Shown in pieces: positions 54,797-63,924 of a stretch of 64,000 bases of DNA (position 1 is its first letter; every line of letters begins with the position of its first letter). Position numbers and translations under genes: made by a program. The DNA comes from an uncultured Microbulbifer sp. Its GTDB lineage: Bacteria > Pseudomonadota > Gammaproteobacteria > Pseudomonadales > Cellvibrionaceae. Under the pieces are notes generated by a model, which worked only from the letters and a program-made list of their open reading frames with translations, did not search any database and had not been told where the DNA came from. The stretch covers positions 48,220-112,219 of the forward strand of contig NZ_CAJXKH010000003.1 of assembly GCF_913055755.1 (NCBI RefSeq). Reading direction: 5' to 3'.

Positions 54797-56476
54797 ATGA
54801 GCGAGAGCTTTGCTGAACTATTTGAAGAGAGCCTGAAAAGCGTCGAAATGGCACCGGGCGCCATCGTCACTGGTGTTGTCATCGACGTTGATAAAGACTG
54901 GGTAACCGTACACGCGGGCCTGAAGTCTGAAGGCGTTATCCCTGCGGACCAGTTCAAGAACGACAAGGGTGAAGTGGAACTGCAGGTGGGCGACGAAGTA
55001 CAGGTTGCCCTGGAAGCGGTAGAAGACGGTTTCGGTGAAACCCGTCTGTCCCGTGAAAAAGCCAAGCGCGCTGAAGCCTGGAAAATCCTCGACGCTGCAC
55101 ACGCTGCAGACGAAGTGGTCAAAGGTGTTATCAGCGGCAAGGTTAAAGGTGGCTTCACTGTTGACGTTGCCAACATCCGTGCATTCCTGCCGGGTTCTCT
55201 GGTAGACGTACGTCCGGTTCGCGACACCGCGCACCTGGAAGGCAAAGAGCTCGACTTCAAAGTGATCAAGCTGGACGCCAAGCGCAACAACGTTGTGGTA
55301 TCCCGCCGTGCCGTTATGGAAGCTGCGAACAGCGAAGAGCGCGAAGCGCTGCTGGCCAGCCTGCAGGAAGGCATGTCCATCAAGGGTATCGTCAAGAACC
55401 TGACCGACTACGGTGCATTCGTAGACCTGGGCGGTATCGACGGCCTGCTGCACATCACCGATATGGCCTGGAAGCGCATCAAGCATCCGAGCGAGATCGT
55501 GAATGTTGGCGACGAGATCGAAGTAAAAGTCCTGAAGTTCGACCGCGAGCGCAGCCGCGTATCTCTGGGTCTGAAGCAGCTGGGCGAAGATCCGTGGGTA
55601 TCCATCAAGCAGCGTTACCCGGAAAACAGCCGCGTGAAGGCGGTTGTCACCAACCTGACCGACTACGGCTGCTTCGCGGAGCTGGAAGAAGGTGTGGAAG
55701 GTCTGGTACACGTTTCCGAAATGGATTGGACCAACAAGAACATTCACCCGTCCAAAGTTGTCAATGTTGGCGACGAGGTCGAGGTAATGATTCTGGACAT
55801 CGACGAAGAGCGTCGTCGTATCTCCCTGGGTATCAAGCAGTGCCAGGAAAATCCGTGGGATGCCTTCGCGCGTAAATTCGCCAAGGGCGACAAGATCTCC
55901 GGTAAGATCAAGTCCATCACCGACTTTGGTATCTTCATCGGTCTGGACGGCAGCATCGACGGTCTGGTTCACCTGTCCGACATCTCCTGGAACGAAGCTG
56001 GCGAAGAAGCCGTACGCAAGTTCAAGAAAGGTGACGAGCTGGAAACCGTTATCCTGGGTATCGACTCCGACCGCGAGCGTATCTCCCTGGGTATCAAGCA
56101 GCTGGAATCCGATCCGTTCTCTGATTACGTAGCCACCAACGATCGCGGCAGCATCGTAGTGGGTACCATCAAAGAAGTGGACGCCAAGCAGGCTGTCATC
56201 ACCCTGGCGGACGAAGTCGAAGGCGTACTGCGCGCTTCCGAAATCAGCCGCGACAAGGTGGAAGATGCCCGCAACGCCCTGAAAGAAGGCGAAGAGGTAG
56301 AGACCAAGATCACCAGCGTGGATCGCAAGAACCGCGTGATCAGCCTCTCCATCAAGGCCAAGGATCAGGACGACGAGAAGCAGGCGATCAAGGATCACAG
56401 CAAGAAGCAGGCTGAACAGGTTCAGCCGGCGACTATCGGTGACCTGATCAAGGCCCAGATGAACAACAAGGACTAA
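54797..56476 (+). CDS. rpsA: 30S ribosomal protein S1
   Basis: A 559-residue S1 with six S1 domains, which recruits mRNA to the 30S subunit. Opens [14 protein letters not shown] as in E. coli (557 residues). Repeated S1 elements such as [45 protein letters not shown] and [22 protein letters not shown] mark domains 3 to 5, each followed by RxRxSLGLKQ-like strands. The start at 54797 has AGGT nearby; an ATG nine codons earlier has no family support. Codon use is strongly biased, as expected for high expression. A terminator follows. Confidence 0.97.
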   Translation: MSESFAELFEESLKSVEMAPGAIVTGVVIDVDKDWVTVHAGLKSEGVIPADQFKNDKGEVELQVGDEVQVALEAVEDGFGETRLSREKAKRAEAWKILDAAHAADEVVKGVISGKVKGGFTVDVANIRAFLPGSLVDVRPVRDTAHLEGKELDFKVIKLDAKRNNVVVSRRAVMEAANSEEREALLASLQEGMSIKGIVKNLTDYGAFVDLGGIDGLLHITDMAWKRIKHPSEIVNVGDEIEVKVLKFDRERSRVSLGLKQLGEDPWVSIKQRYPENSRVKAVVTNLTDYGCFAELEEGVEGLVHVSEMDWTNKNIHPSKVVNVGDEVEVMILDIDEERRRISLGIKQCQENPWDAFARKFAKGDKISGKIKSITDFGIFIGLDGSIDGLVHLSDISWNEAGEEAVRKFKKGDELETVILGIDSDRERISLGIKQLESDPFSDYVATNDRGSIVVGTIKEVDAKQAVITLADEVEGVLRASEISRDKVEDARNALKEGEEVETKITSVDRKNRVISLSIKAKDQDDEKQAIKDHSKKQAEQVQPATIGDLIKAQMNNKD

Positions 56477-56523
56477 TAGGTTCTCGCTGTTCACAGTCTC
56501 GGGTTGATTGCCTGAGGCTATCC

Positions 56524-56557
56524 GAAAGCCGGACTGGGGTTGCCCAGTCCGGCTTTC
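56524..56557 (+). terminator. Terminator after rpsA
   Basis: GAAAGCCGGACTGGG pairs with CCCAGTCCGGCTTTC over four loop bases. The T-run is short and part of the stem. Confidence 0.75.
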
Positions 56558-56616
56558 TAGTAGATGATTGCCGCTAATCTAGAATAATCAATGACTTAGA
56601 CAGGATTGCGGACTGC

Positions 56617-56925
56617 ATGACCAAATCTGAACTGATCGATAAGATTGCTCTGAGGTTGGATCAGCTGCCGGTGAAGGATGTGGAGCTGGCGGTAAAAGTC
56701 ATGCTGGATACCATGTCGGGTGTCCTGGCAGAAGGGGAGCGGATTGAAATCCGCGGTTTCGGCAGCTTTTCACTACATTACAGAGCGCCGCGCACCGGGC
56801 GTAATCCCAAAACCGGGGATTCCGTCGAGCTCGCGGGCAAGTATGTGCCGCACTTCAAACCGGGTAAGGAACTCAGGGATAGGGTAAACCAGCAGATGAA
56901 ACGGGAATCACTGGAAAGTGCGTGA
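56617..56925 (+). CDS. ihfB: Integration host factor subunit beta
   Basis: A 102-residue HU/IHF-family DNA-bending protein that pairs with IhfA. Matches the E. coli protein from [11 protein letters not shown] through [23 protein letters not shown] (DNA-binding arm with the intercalating Pro) to [17 protein letters not shown]. The tail is about eight residues longer. Located after rpsA as usual. Confidence 0.97.
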   Translation: MTKSELIDKIALRLDQLPVKDVELAVKVMLDTMSGVLAEGERIEIRGFGSFSLHYRAPRTGRNPKTGDSVELAGKYVPHFKPGKELRDRVNQQMKRESLESA

Positions 56926-57002
56926 TTGCCGGGCTGGTTGCGGTGGGCTAACACTGTAACGGATTTATTGATTATTCACTCCTTCCGGGGTCGGAGGTTC
57001 TC

Positions 57003-57311
57003 TTGTCATTTCTGCGTTGGCTTTGGCGTCTCATATTTGGGTTGCTGGCCCTCCTGTGTATTGCCGTTGGTGTGTATTTCGCGGTCGATAATCCTGAAAT
57101 TATTGCCCCCCGTTTTGGCGGCTACCAGCTGTTTTCCGGCAGTGTCGGTTTCTGGTTGATCGGTTTTCTGCTGTTGGGGGCACTGCTCGGGTTTCTTGCC
57201 AGCCTGCTGCCGTATTACACCGAGCGCCGGCGGGTGAGGGGGCTCGAGCGTCAGTTACTGCGCACCGAGCGCGAGCTGCAAACCGTACGTCGTCAGGTAT
57301 CCGGAGAGTGA
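57003..57311 (+). CDS. lapA: Lipopolysaccharide assembly protein LapA
   Basis: A 102-residue DUF1049/LapA inner membrane protein with two membrane segments (about 8-28 and 43-65) and a cytoplasmic coiled-coil-like tail rich in Arg and Glu (RRRVRGLERQLLRTERELQ). With LapB it tunes LpxC degradation and LPS supply. The start is TTG with a full GGAGG five bases ahead. lapB begins one base after the stop. Confidence 0.9.
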   Translation: MSFLRWLWRLIFGLLALLCIAVGVYFAVDNPEIIAPRFGGYQLFSGSVGFWLIGFLLLGALLGFLASLLPYYTERRRVRGLERQLLRTERELQTVRRQVSGE

Positions 57312-57312
57312 T

Positions 57313-58503
57313 TTGAGCGACCTGACGTTTTTTATCTTTATTTTTGCCGCCATCGCCATCGGCTGGTACCTGGGACGCAAGAGCGGCAAGAAAAAGAGCG
57401 CGAGGAACGATCGCAGTCGGGCGCTGGCGCAGTCCTATGCCCAGGGCTTGAATTACCTGTTGAATGAGCGTCACGACGACGCCATCGAAAAATTCATTGA
57501 TGCGCTGGAGGTAAGTAGCGCTACTTTTGATACACACCTGGCCCTTGGCAACCAGTTGCGCAAGCGCGGTGAGCACGACCAGGCTATCCGCGTACACCAG
57601 AACCTGCTGGCGCGGCCCAGCCTGAATCGCATCAGTCAGCAGAAGGCGCAGCTCGAACTTGCGCGGGACTATATTGCCGCAGGCTGGCTGGATCGCGCCG
57701 AGCGCCTGTTGCAGGAGCTGGTGGAAACCTCCAGCGAGCTGCGCAATACCAGCCTCGAATATCTGGTTGAGGTTTACCGGGACGAGCGCGAGTGGGCCAA
57801 GGCGATTCACGCCGTCAACCTGCTGCACGGCCGCAGGTTCAAGCGCCTGTCCCCGGAATGGGCGCCGGTGCAGGCGCACTTCTGCTGTGAACTGGCGGAA
57901 GAGGCGATCAACGGCAAGGATTACCTGAGTGCGCGCAAACATATTGATGCGGCACTGAATTATGACCGCCACTCGGTGCGGGCAAATCTGCTGCTGGGGC
58001 GGCTGGAGTATATCCTCGAGCGCCCGCAGGAGGCGATCCGCGTACTGGAGCGGATACCCAGGCAGAATCCGGACTATATTCCGGAAATTCTCGAGCTGCT
58101 GATCACCTGTTACGACGCGATCGGCGACGAGAAGGGGCTCAGCCGCTACCTGGAAACACTACTGAAAGAGCACCCTTCGAACAGTGTGCTGATTGCGCTG
58201 ACCGACCGCATCCAGAAACAGCAGGACGAGGCGGCTGCGGCCGCGTTTATGGGCAAGCAGCTGGCAATGCGGCCATCCCTGCGCGGCCTTGGGTATTTTC
58301 TGAATTTGCACAGCGACTCGGTAGAGGGGCGTGCGAAAGAAAATCTGTTTCTTCTGAAAAGCCTGATCGATCAGCTGATTGCAAGTCGACCACACTACCG
58401 CTGCACAAATTGCGGCTTTTCCGGAAACCAGTTGCACTGGCTGTGTCCAAGCTGCAAACACTGGGGCAGTGTGCGCTCTGTAAAAGGTGTAGAGGGCGAG
58501 TGA
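57313..58503 (+). CDS. lapB: Lipopolysaccharide assembly protein LapB
   Basis: A 396-residue LapB (YciM). One N-terminal membrane helix (about 3-18, TFFIFIFAAIAIGWYLG) is followed by a TPR array of nine or so repeats (about 35-340) and a C-terminal rubredoxin-like metal site with CTNCGFSG and CPSCKHWGS (four Cys). It regulates LpxC proteolysis by FtsH and couples phospholipid and LPS synthesis. Length fits E. coli (389). TTG start with GGAG in the preceding bases. pyrF follows. Confidence 0.94.
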   Translation: MSDLTFFIFIFAAIAIGWYLGRKSGKKKSARNDRSRALAQSYAQGLNYLLNERHDDAIEKFIDALEVSSATFDTHLALGNQLRKRGEHDQAIRVHQNLLARPSLNRISQQKAQLELARDYIAAGWLDRAERLLQELVETSSELRNTSLEYLVEVYRDEREWAKAIHAVNLLHGRRFKRLSPEWAPVQAHFCCELAEEAINGKDYLSARKHIDAALNYDRHSVRANLLLGRLEYILERPQEAIRVLERIPRQNPDYIPEILELLITCYDAIGDEKGLSRYLETLLKEHPSNSVLIALTDRIQKQQDEAAAAAFMGKQLAMRPSLRGLGYFLNLHSDSVEGRAKENLFLLKSLIDQLIASRPHYRCTNCGFSGNQLHWLCPSCKHWGSVRSVKGVEGE

Positions 58504-58569
58504 TCAAAACGCGTATGGCTGCCCCTGAGGTGGCCTTCTCCGTGAGCGAGCAAAATATTGAGGTATGCT

Positions 58570-59286
58570 TTGACTGAGCAAGTTTCTTCCCCGGTAATCG
58601 TCGCCCTGGACTACGACAATGCCGAATCCGCCCTGGCCATGGCCGCGCAACTGGATCCCAAGGTGTGCCGGGTAAAAGTGGGCAAGGAGCTGTTCACCAT
58701 TGCCGGGCCAGACCTGGTTCGGCAGCTGGTCGATCGCGGTTTCCAGGTTTTTCTTGACCTGAAGTTTCACGATATCCCGAATACCGTGGCAGCGGCGGTG
58801 AAGGCCGCGGCCAACTTGGGTGTTTGGATGGTCAATGTACATGCCAGCGGTGGCGAGCGCATGATGCGGGCTGCTGCGGAGGCGCTGGCACCGCTGGGTG
58901 ACCGGCGCCCGCTGCTGATCGGGGTAACCGTACTTACCAGTACCGCAGAAGACGAGCTTGCCGATGTCGGTGTCGAGCGTCCCCTGCGGGAGCAGGTGGC
59001 GGCGCTTGCGGAGCTGGCGAAGCACAGTGGCCTGGATGGCGTTGTGTGTTCGGCGATGGAAGCGGAGGCCCTTAAAAATGCCTGCGGTAGCGAATTTGCT
59101 CTGGTGACTCCGGGGATTCGCCCGGCTGGTTCCGCGGCAGACGACCAGCGTCGGATTGTCACCCCGGTGGATGCGCTTAAGCGGGGTTCCGATTACCTGG
59201 TCATCGGTCGGCCGATCACCGGCGCAACAGAGCCGATGGCGGCATTGCAGGCCATTGTTGCGGATATCGAGGCAAGCGCCTCCTGA
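58570..59286 (+). CDS. pyrF: Orotidine 5'-phosphate decarboxylase
   Basis: A 238-residue TIM-barrel enzyme converting OMP to UMP. Signature [14 protein letters not shown] near 62 gives the catalytic Lys and Asp, with Asp at the start ([12 protein letters not shown]) and TPGIRPAG near 181 plus GRPITGA near 213 for phosphate binding. The TTG at 58570 is preferred: GAGGT lies five bases upstream and the product begins [13 protein letters not shown] as in relatives. A TTG at 58558 would add four residues. Confidence 0.95.
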   Translation: MTEQVSSPVIVALDYDNAESALAMAAQLDPKVCRVKVGKELFTIAGPDLVRQLVDRGFQVFLDLKFHDIPNTVAAAVKAAANLGVWMVNVHASGGERMMRAAAEALAPLGDRRPLLIGVTVLTSTAEDELADVGVERPLREQVAALAELAKHSGLDGVVCSAMEAEALKNACGSEFALVTPGIRPAGSAADDQRRIVTPVDALKRGSDYLVIGRPITGATEPMAALQAIVADIEASAS

Positions 59287-59432
59287 TTCGTCCGCGGTAT
59301 CGCGGGCGTGTAATGATGTGTAATGGAGAATGTCCCCTATTTACTATCCAAACTGGTAAAGTCAGCGGGCTTGGGGAGGTAATGTGGTCCCAAGGGATTG
59401 AAGACCTACGGATAGGAAAAAGGAATTTACAC

Positions 59433-59729
59433 ATGAAAATGATTCGAAACCCGCTTGCAGTACTTTTCACCCTGTTGTTTCTGTTGGGTGGTGTACAGAG
59501 TTACGCCGCAGAAGAGACTGCCGCGCAGCCGGTGGCGGTAGTCAATGTGAATACGGCCACCGCTGAGGAGCTTTCCGAAGTGCTGGTCGGGGTGGGGGAA
59601 TCCCGTGCGGCACTGATCGTTCAGTACCGCGAGCAGCACGGCGAGTTCACCTCCGTCGAGCAGCTGCTCGAAATCAAGGGAATCGGCATGGCAACGCTGG
59701 AGAAGAACAAAGAACGTATCCAGCTTTGA
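59433..59729 (+). CDS. ComEA-like helix-hairpin-helix protein
   Basis: A 98-residue secreted protein with a signal peptide ending at YAA (about 25) and a tandem HhH domain (VNVNTATAEELSEVLVGVG and EQLLEIKGIGMATLEKN). ComEA-type proteins bind incoming DNA in the periplasm during transformation; no other competence gene is nearby, so DNA binding is the only safe statement. The ATG at 59433 has AAAAAGGA upstream. In Pseudomonas a related gene flanks wbpM, so its place here is conserved. A terminator follows. Confidence 0.88.
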   Translation: MKMIRNPLAVLFTLLFLLGGVQSYAAEETAAQPVAVVNVNTATAEELSEVLVGVGESRAALIVQYREQHGEFTSVEQLLEIKGIGMATLEKNKERIQL

Positions 59730-59740
59730 TAACGATTCGA

Positions 59741-59769
59741 GAACAGCGCCTGAGGGCGCTGTTCTTTTT
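59741..59769 (+). terminator. Terminator after comEA-like gene
   Basis: GAACAGCGCC pairs with GGCGCTGTTC, followed by five T residues, 11 bases after the stop. Confidence 0.88.
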
Positions 59770-59816
59770 CATGTATTGACCAATTGCAAAGTGGAACGGG
59801 TAGCTGTCTAGAATTT

Positions 59817-60764
59817 ATGCGCTGGGTAATTGTCGGAAGTTCGGGATATATCGGTAGCGCCCTCTGTCAGTTTCTGGTGGAGCGCGGTGCCCCTGTGCTG
59901 TCGATTTCCCGCAGCGCGTTTGCCCCAAGTGGCTGTGATCACTTGCAGTTATCCCGGTTTGCAGAAGAGGGGTTTGAAGGCGTTTTCCAAGCGGGAGACC
60001 GGGTCGTGTACACCGCGGGGCTCTCTTCTGCCGGGGCCTGCAGAAAGCGGCCCACAGAAGCCGGCTGGTTGAATTGTGAATTGCCGAGTCGATTGCTGCA
60101 GGCCGCTGACAGCGCTGGCATCGAGTCCTTTCTGTACCTGTCCAGTGTCAAGGCCCGCAGCGCACCATCGGGTGTGATTGCCGGGGAGGACTGCGGTAAT
60201 CCCGCATCTGACGTCTACGGTCGGAGTAAATGGCAAGCGGAGCGGAAAATGCTTGCGCAAAATGTGCGCTGCCGCTTTAACATCCTGCGGCCGGCGGCGG
60301 TTTACGGTTCGCTTGCGGCGAGTGAAGGCGATAGGGCTGTATCGCCGGCGCAGGGGACCCGGGGCAAGCGCGCGCACGGTATCCGCAGGCTGCTCAGGCG
60401 CTGGGGCGGGTTGATTCCCTGGGTGCCGGCGACCGGGTTTCGCAGTTTTATCAGCCTGGCAGATCTCCTGCAGGTGATTTGCCTGATCGAGGATAGCGCG
60501 TGCGATCGCGAGACTTTGATCGCCGCAGAGCCGAAATTTTACGATTCCGCCGCGCTGATCACTGCGGCGAGCGGGGCCAGTGTCAGGAGTAGTAGCGTAT
60601 TGTCCGCGCTGTTGCTGTGGCCCTTCAGGTTATTTCACAAGCGCGGGTTGGCTGCGCGGGTGCTCGAGCTGGAGCGGAGTGAGCTGTACAGCGCGGGCCG
60701 TGCCCGGGCGCGACTTAATTGGCGCGCCCGGGACAGGTACCGGGATTTTCTAAGAGGTTATTGA
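59817..60764 (+). CDS. NAD-dependent epimerase/dehydratase, WbpV-like
   Basis: A 315-residue extended SDR. Nucleotide motif GSSGYIGSAL at 7-16, catalytic Ser region YLSSVKARS near 111 and YGRSK near 138 (Tyr and Lys). The middle resembles the 4-ketoreductase/epimerase WbpV group that acts on UDP-sugars in O-antigen synthesis, here beside WbpL- and WbpM-like genes as in Pseudomonas. The stop overlaps the next start (TGATG), so translation is coupled. Sequence upstream holds no sure promoter. Confidence 0.82.
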   Translation: MRWVIVGSSGYIGSALCQFLVERGAPVLSISRSAFAPSGCDHLQLSRFAEEGFEGVFQAGDRVVYTAGLSSAGACRKRPTEAGWLNCELPSRLLQAADSAGIESFLYLSSVKARSAPSGVIAGEDCGNPASDVYGRSKWQAERKMLAQNVRCRFNILRPAAVYGSLAASEGDRAVSPAQGTRGKRAHGIRRLLRRWGGLIPWVPATGFRSFISLADLLQVICLIEDSACDRETLIAAEPKFYDSAALITAASGASVRSSSVLSALLLWPFRLFHKRGLAARVLELERSELYSAGRARARLNWRARDRYRDFLRGY

Positions 60765-61654
60765 TGGAAGAAACTGGGTATCCGTGGTGGGGGGCTCTCC
60801 TGCTGGCGGTGGCGACCAGCCTGGCGGCATTGCAGTTGCTGCTTTCGCGCCTGCGGCAGTTGGCGCTGGATATCCCCAATCACCGGTCTCTGCACGAGAC
60901 TCCGGTGCCGCGCACCGGCGGTTGGGCGATGGTGGTTGGCGTATTTGTTGCTTTGCTGTGGGCACCGGTGGCGATGAGCGCCGTGACCGTGACTGCATTT
61001 GCGCTGTTGCTGGCGGTGTCGCTGGCTGACGATTTACGCACGGTGTCCGCGAGATTGCGTTTTGCGGTGCAGGCCGGTTCGGTGGCACTGCTGCTGGTCG
61101 ACTTGGCACCGGGTCTGGCCTGGTGGTTGATGCCGATCCTGTTGATCGGAGGGGTGTGGGTGGTGAACCTGTACAACTTTATGGATGGCATGGATGGTTT
61201 TGCCGGCAGTATGACCGCAATCGGTTTTGGTACCCTGGCGGGTATCAGTGCTTTCCGGGGAGAGGCTGAGCTAGCGGGCATTTGCGGGATTATGGCGGCC
61301 AGTTCCATGGTATTCCTGTACTACAATTGGCCCGCCGCGCGGATTTTCCTGGGGGACGCGGGCTCCACATCCATCGGTCTGGCGGTGTTTGCGGTCAGCG
61401 TCTATGGCTGGCAGCAGTCGGTGTTCAGTCCGCTGGTGCCGCTGATTATTTTTTCGCCGTTCTGGGTGGATGCCACCTACACTTTATTGCGCCGCATGTA
61501 TAACCGCGAGCGCTGGTGGGAGGCGCACCGGCAGCACCTTTACCAGCGTTCCGCCCTCAGTGTCGGCACTCGGAAAACATTGGGAATTGAGCTGACCGTG
61601 ATGCTGGGCACGTCTTTGGCTGCAATATCGGTGGTAGCATTGGGGCTGGCGTAA
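60764..61654 (+). CDS. WbpL/WecA-type phosphosugar-lipid transferase
   Basis: A 296-residue polytopic membrane enzyme of the MraY/WecA family with about nine or ten hydrophobic segments. Family motifs: NLYNFMDGMDGFAGS near 127 (catalytic Asp pair), FLGDAGSTSIG near 199 and the loop with WWEAHRQHLYQR near 253 matching the His-rich cytoplasmic loop. It transfers a sugar-1-phosphate to undecaprenyl phosphate to start O-antigen chains. Coupled to the epimerase gene by a one-base overlap. Confidence 0.88.
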   Translation: MEETGYPWWGALLLAVATSLAALQLLLSRLRQLALDIPNHRSLHETPVPRTGGWAMVVGVFVALLWAPVAMSAVTVTAFALLLAVSLADDLRTVSARLRFAVQAGSVALLLVDLAPGLAWWLMPILLIGGVWVVNLYNFMDGMDGFAGSMTAIGFGTLAGISAFRGEAELAGICGIMAASSMVFLYYNWPAARIFLGDAGSTSIGLAVFAVSVYGWQQSVFSPLVPLIIFSPFWVDATYTLLRRMYNRERWWEAHRQHLYQRSALSVGTRKTLGIELTVMLGTSLAAISVVALGLA

Positions 61655-61740
61655 ATCGCCTTGCGGCTAGTGAAAACTGAGTTTGTACAATTGGTTCAAG
61701 GGCTGGCTCTGCAAGAGCCTGCAAGGAATTTTTTGGGGGG

Positions 61741-63729
61741 ATGGTGAAGCGCCTATACAAGTTTGCACAGAAGAATTACAAGCCGGTATTGATGCTTGGC
61801 TTCGACCTGTTGATGCTCACGGCGGCATTCCTGCTGGCCATGACTGTCCGCTTCAATGGTGCAAATCTCATTGCCGAGCCGGCAATGGCGCTCTGCCTGG
61901 GGATGACGCTGGTTTCCAGTAGCTTCATCTTCCTCCGTCTCGGTCTTTACCGCACGGTTATCCGCTACATGGGGCAGCAGGCAATTGTCGCCGTGTTGCA
62001 GGGGGTAACCGCGTCAGCCGTGGTGCTGGCGGTGGCCTCCTATCTCACTTATGCAGGGGTTCCCCGGTCGGTCCCGGTTATCTACTGGTGCTTTGCACTG
62101 ATTACCGTCGGCGGTTCCCGCTGGCTGGTGCGCCTGTATTACCAGATGGCGCTGGAGATCCACAAAACCCGAGTTGCCATTTACGGTGCCGGCACCGCCG
62201 GCCTGCAGCTGTACAAGGGGTTGATTCACGGTGAAATGTACAAGACCGTGGCTTTCTTTGATGACAATGCCTCCAAACAGAACACCCTGATCGACGGGGT
62301 GCTGGTGTACAGCCCGACCAATATTCACGAGGTCATTGCCGACCGCGACATCTCCGAGGTGTTGCTGGCAATGCCCGGCGTGCCCAAGCGCCGCCGCCGC
62401 GAGATTACCCGCAGCCTGCGTGAGCGGGGCATTGTGGTGAAGGTAATCCCGGGCATGGAAGAGCTGGTGGATGGTGCCGGCCGCGGAGCGACGGATGTGT
62501 CGCAGATTTACGAAAACATCCTCGGGCGCGCCCCGGTAGAGCCCCAGAAAAATCTGGTTTGTGCCTCAATTGAAGGCAAGGTGGTACTGGTTACCGGTGC
62601 CGGCGGCTCCATTGGCTCCGAATTGTGCCGGCAAATCGTTCAGTGGGGGCCGACCCAATTGATCATGCTGGAGGCGTCGGAGTTTTCCCTGTATCAGATC
62701 GAGCGGGAATTGCGCCAGCAGCAGCTGGATGAAAACTTCTCCGTGACGGTGACACCGCTGCTCGGCGACGTGCGCGATCGCAGACGGGTGGCCGAAATCA
62801 TCGAGCGTTTCAAGGTGCAGACCATCTACCACGCAGCGGCCTACAAGCATGTGCCGCTGGTGGAGCAGAATGTGGCGGTCGGCGCTGAAAACAATATCCT
62901 CGGCACACTTTCGGTGCTGGAGGCGGCGGAAGCCTTTGGTGTCGAGCAGTTTGTGCTGGTGTCTACCGACAAGGCGGTGCGTCCCACCAATGTGATGGGG
63001 GCGACGAAACGGTTTGCGGAATTGATCTGCCAGGATTTCGGACGTCGCTTTGGTCGCACCCGTGTATGCATGGTGCGTTTCGGCAACGTGTTGGGGTCTT
63101 CCGGTTCGGTCATTCCCCTATTTACGGACCAGATCAATGCCGGTGGCCCGGTAACGGTGACCCACCCGAAGGTAACCCGCTACTTTATGACCATTCCGGA
63201 AGCCGCCCAGCTCGTGTTGCAGGCCGGTAGCATGGGGCGCAACGGCGAGGTGTTTGTGCTGGATATGGGAGAGCCGGTGCGGATTCTGGATATTGCCCGG
63301 CGCCTGATCCAGATAATGGGTCATACCGTCCGCGATGAGGCCAACCCGGATGGTGATATCGAGATTCAAATCAGCGGACTGCGCCCGGGCGAAAAACTGT
63401 ACGAAGAGTTGCTGTTGGGGGACAAGGTCGCCGGTACCGACCATCCGATGATTATGCGGGCGGAGGAAGAGCGGCTGACCTCGGAGCGCCTGCAGTTGCT
63501 GGTCGGCGAATTGAAAGATGCTTGCACCAGGCACGATAGCGCGGCAGTACACCGCCTGCTGATAGAAGCCGTCAAGGATTACGCCCCCAAGCAGGACCTG
63601 ATCGACACGGTGTGGATGCAGGGGACAAAGGGTTTGCCGGCACCCCAGGAAACCGCCGAAGTCAGGCAGTTGGCTGCGGGGCCCCGGGGCAGAGGGCGAC
63701 GGGTGACCGGAGAGATGCCGGAAGTCTGA
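61741..63729 (+). CDS. wbpM: WbpM/CapD-type UDP-sugar 4,6-dehydratase
   Basis: A 662-residue membrane-anchored NAD(P)-dependent dehydratase. Four membrane segments and a first Rossmann-like domain (VAIYGAGTAGLQLYKG near 142) precede the catalytic SDR domain, which begins VVLVTGAGGSIGSELCRQ near 281. The active site has STDKAVRPTNVMGATKR near 406, with Met in place of the canonical Tyr, as in FlaA1/WbpM. It makes the 4-keto-6-deoxy intermediate for rare O-antigen sugars. The start has six G residues in the ribosome-binding position. A terminator follows; the Asn-tRNA gene beyond is on the other strand. Confidence 0.92.
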   Translation: MVKRLYKFAQKNYKPVLMLGFDLLMLTAAFLLAMTVRFNGANLIAEPAMALCLGMTLVSSSFIFLRLGLYRTVIRYMGQQAIVAVLQGVTASAVVLAVASYLTYAGVPRSVPVIYWCFALITVGGSRWLVRLYYQMALEIHKTRVAIYGAGTAGLQLYKGLIHGEMYKTVAFFDDNASKQNTLIDGVLVYSPTNIHEVIADRDISEVLLAMPGVPKRRRREITRSLRERGIVVKVIPGMEELVDGAGRGATDVSQIYENILGRAPVEPQKNLVCASIEGKVVLVTGAGGSIGSELCRQIVQWGPTQLIMLEASEFSLYQIERELRQQQLDENFSVTVTPLLGDVRDRRRVAEIIERFKVQTIYHAAAYKHVPLVEQNVAVGAENNILGTLSVLEAAEAFGVEQFVLVSTDKAVRPTNVMGATKRFAELICQDFGRRFGRTRVCMVRFGNVLGSSGSVIPLFTDQINAGGPVTVTHPKVTRYFMTIPEAAQLVLQAGSMGRNGEVFVLDMGEPVRILDIARRLIQIMGHTVRDEANPDGDIEIQISGLRPGEKLYEELLLGDKVAGTDHPMIMRAEEERLTSERLQLLVGELKDACTRHDSAAVHRLLIEAVKDYAPKQDLIDTVWMQGTKGLPAPQETAEVRQLAAGPRGRGRRVTGEMPEV

Positions 63730-63778
63730 GTTGCCGCCGGGTAGCTTTCGCTGCGGCTGAGTTCATGTCCAATCAAGA

Positions 63779-63811
63779 TGCCCCTCGGTGCCGCCGCAGG
63801 GGTATTTTTTT
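63779..63811 (+). terminator. Terminator after wbpM
   Basis: TGCCCCT pairs with AGGGGTA (one G-U pair) around a GC-rich loop; seven T residues follow. Confidence 0.72.
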
Positions 63812-63883
63812 GCGGTACGGGTTGTCGCTGAAGCGCGGCGCTTGCTGGAAGAGGGAGGGGGGAAGCTTTGTGATCCGGCAAAG

Positions 63884-63920
63884 AAAAACCCCGCTGCTCT
63901 TGCGAACAGCGGGGTTTCTT
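63884..63920 (-). terminator. Terminator of tRNA-Asn
   Basis: On the minus strand AAACCCCGCTG and CAGCGGGGTTT form a stem with TTTTTCTTT following, just after the tRNA 3' end. Confidence 0.85.
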
Positions 63921-63924
63921 TATT

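Noticed and set aside
59433..59729. Competence operon
   Set aside because: A single ComEA-like HhH protein is present without comEC or pilus genes; its place near wbpM is a conserved neighbour effect.
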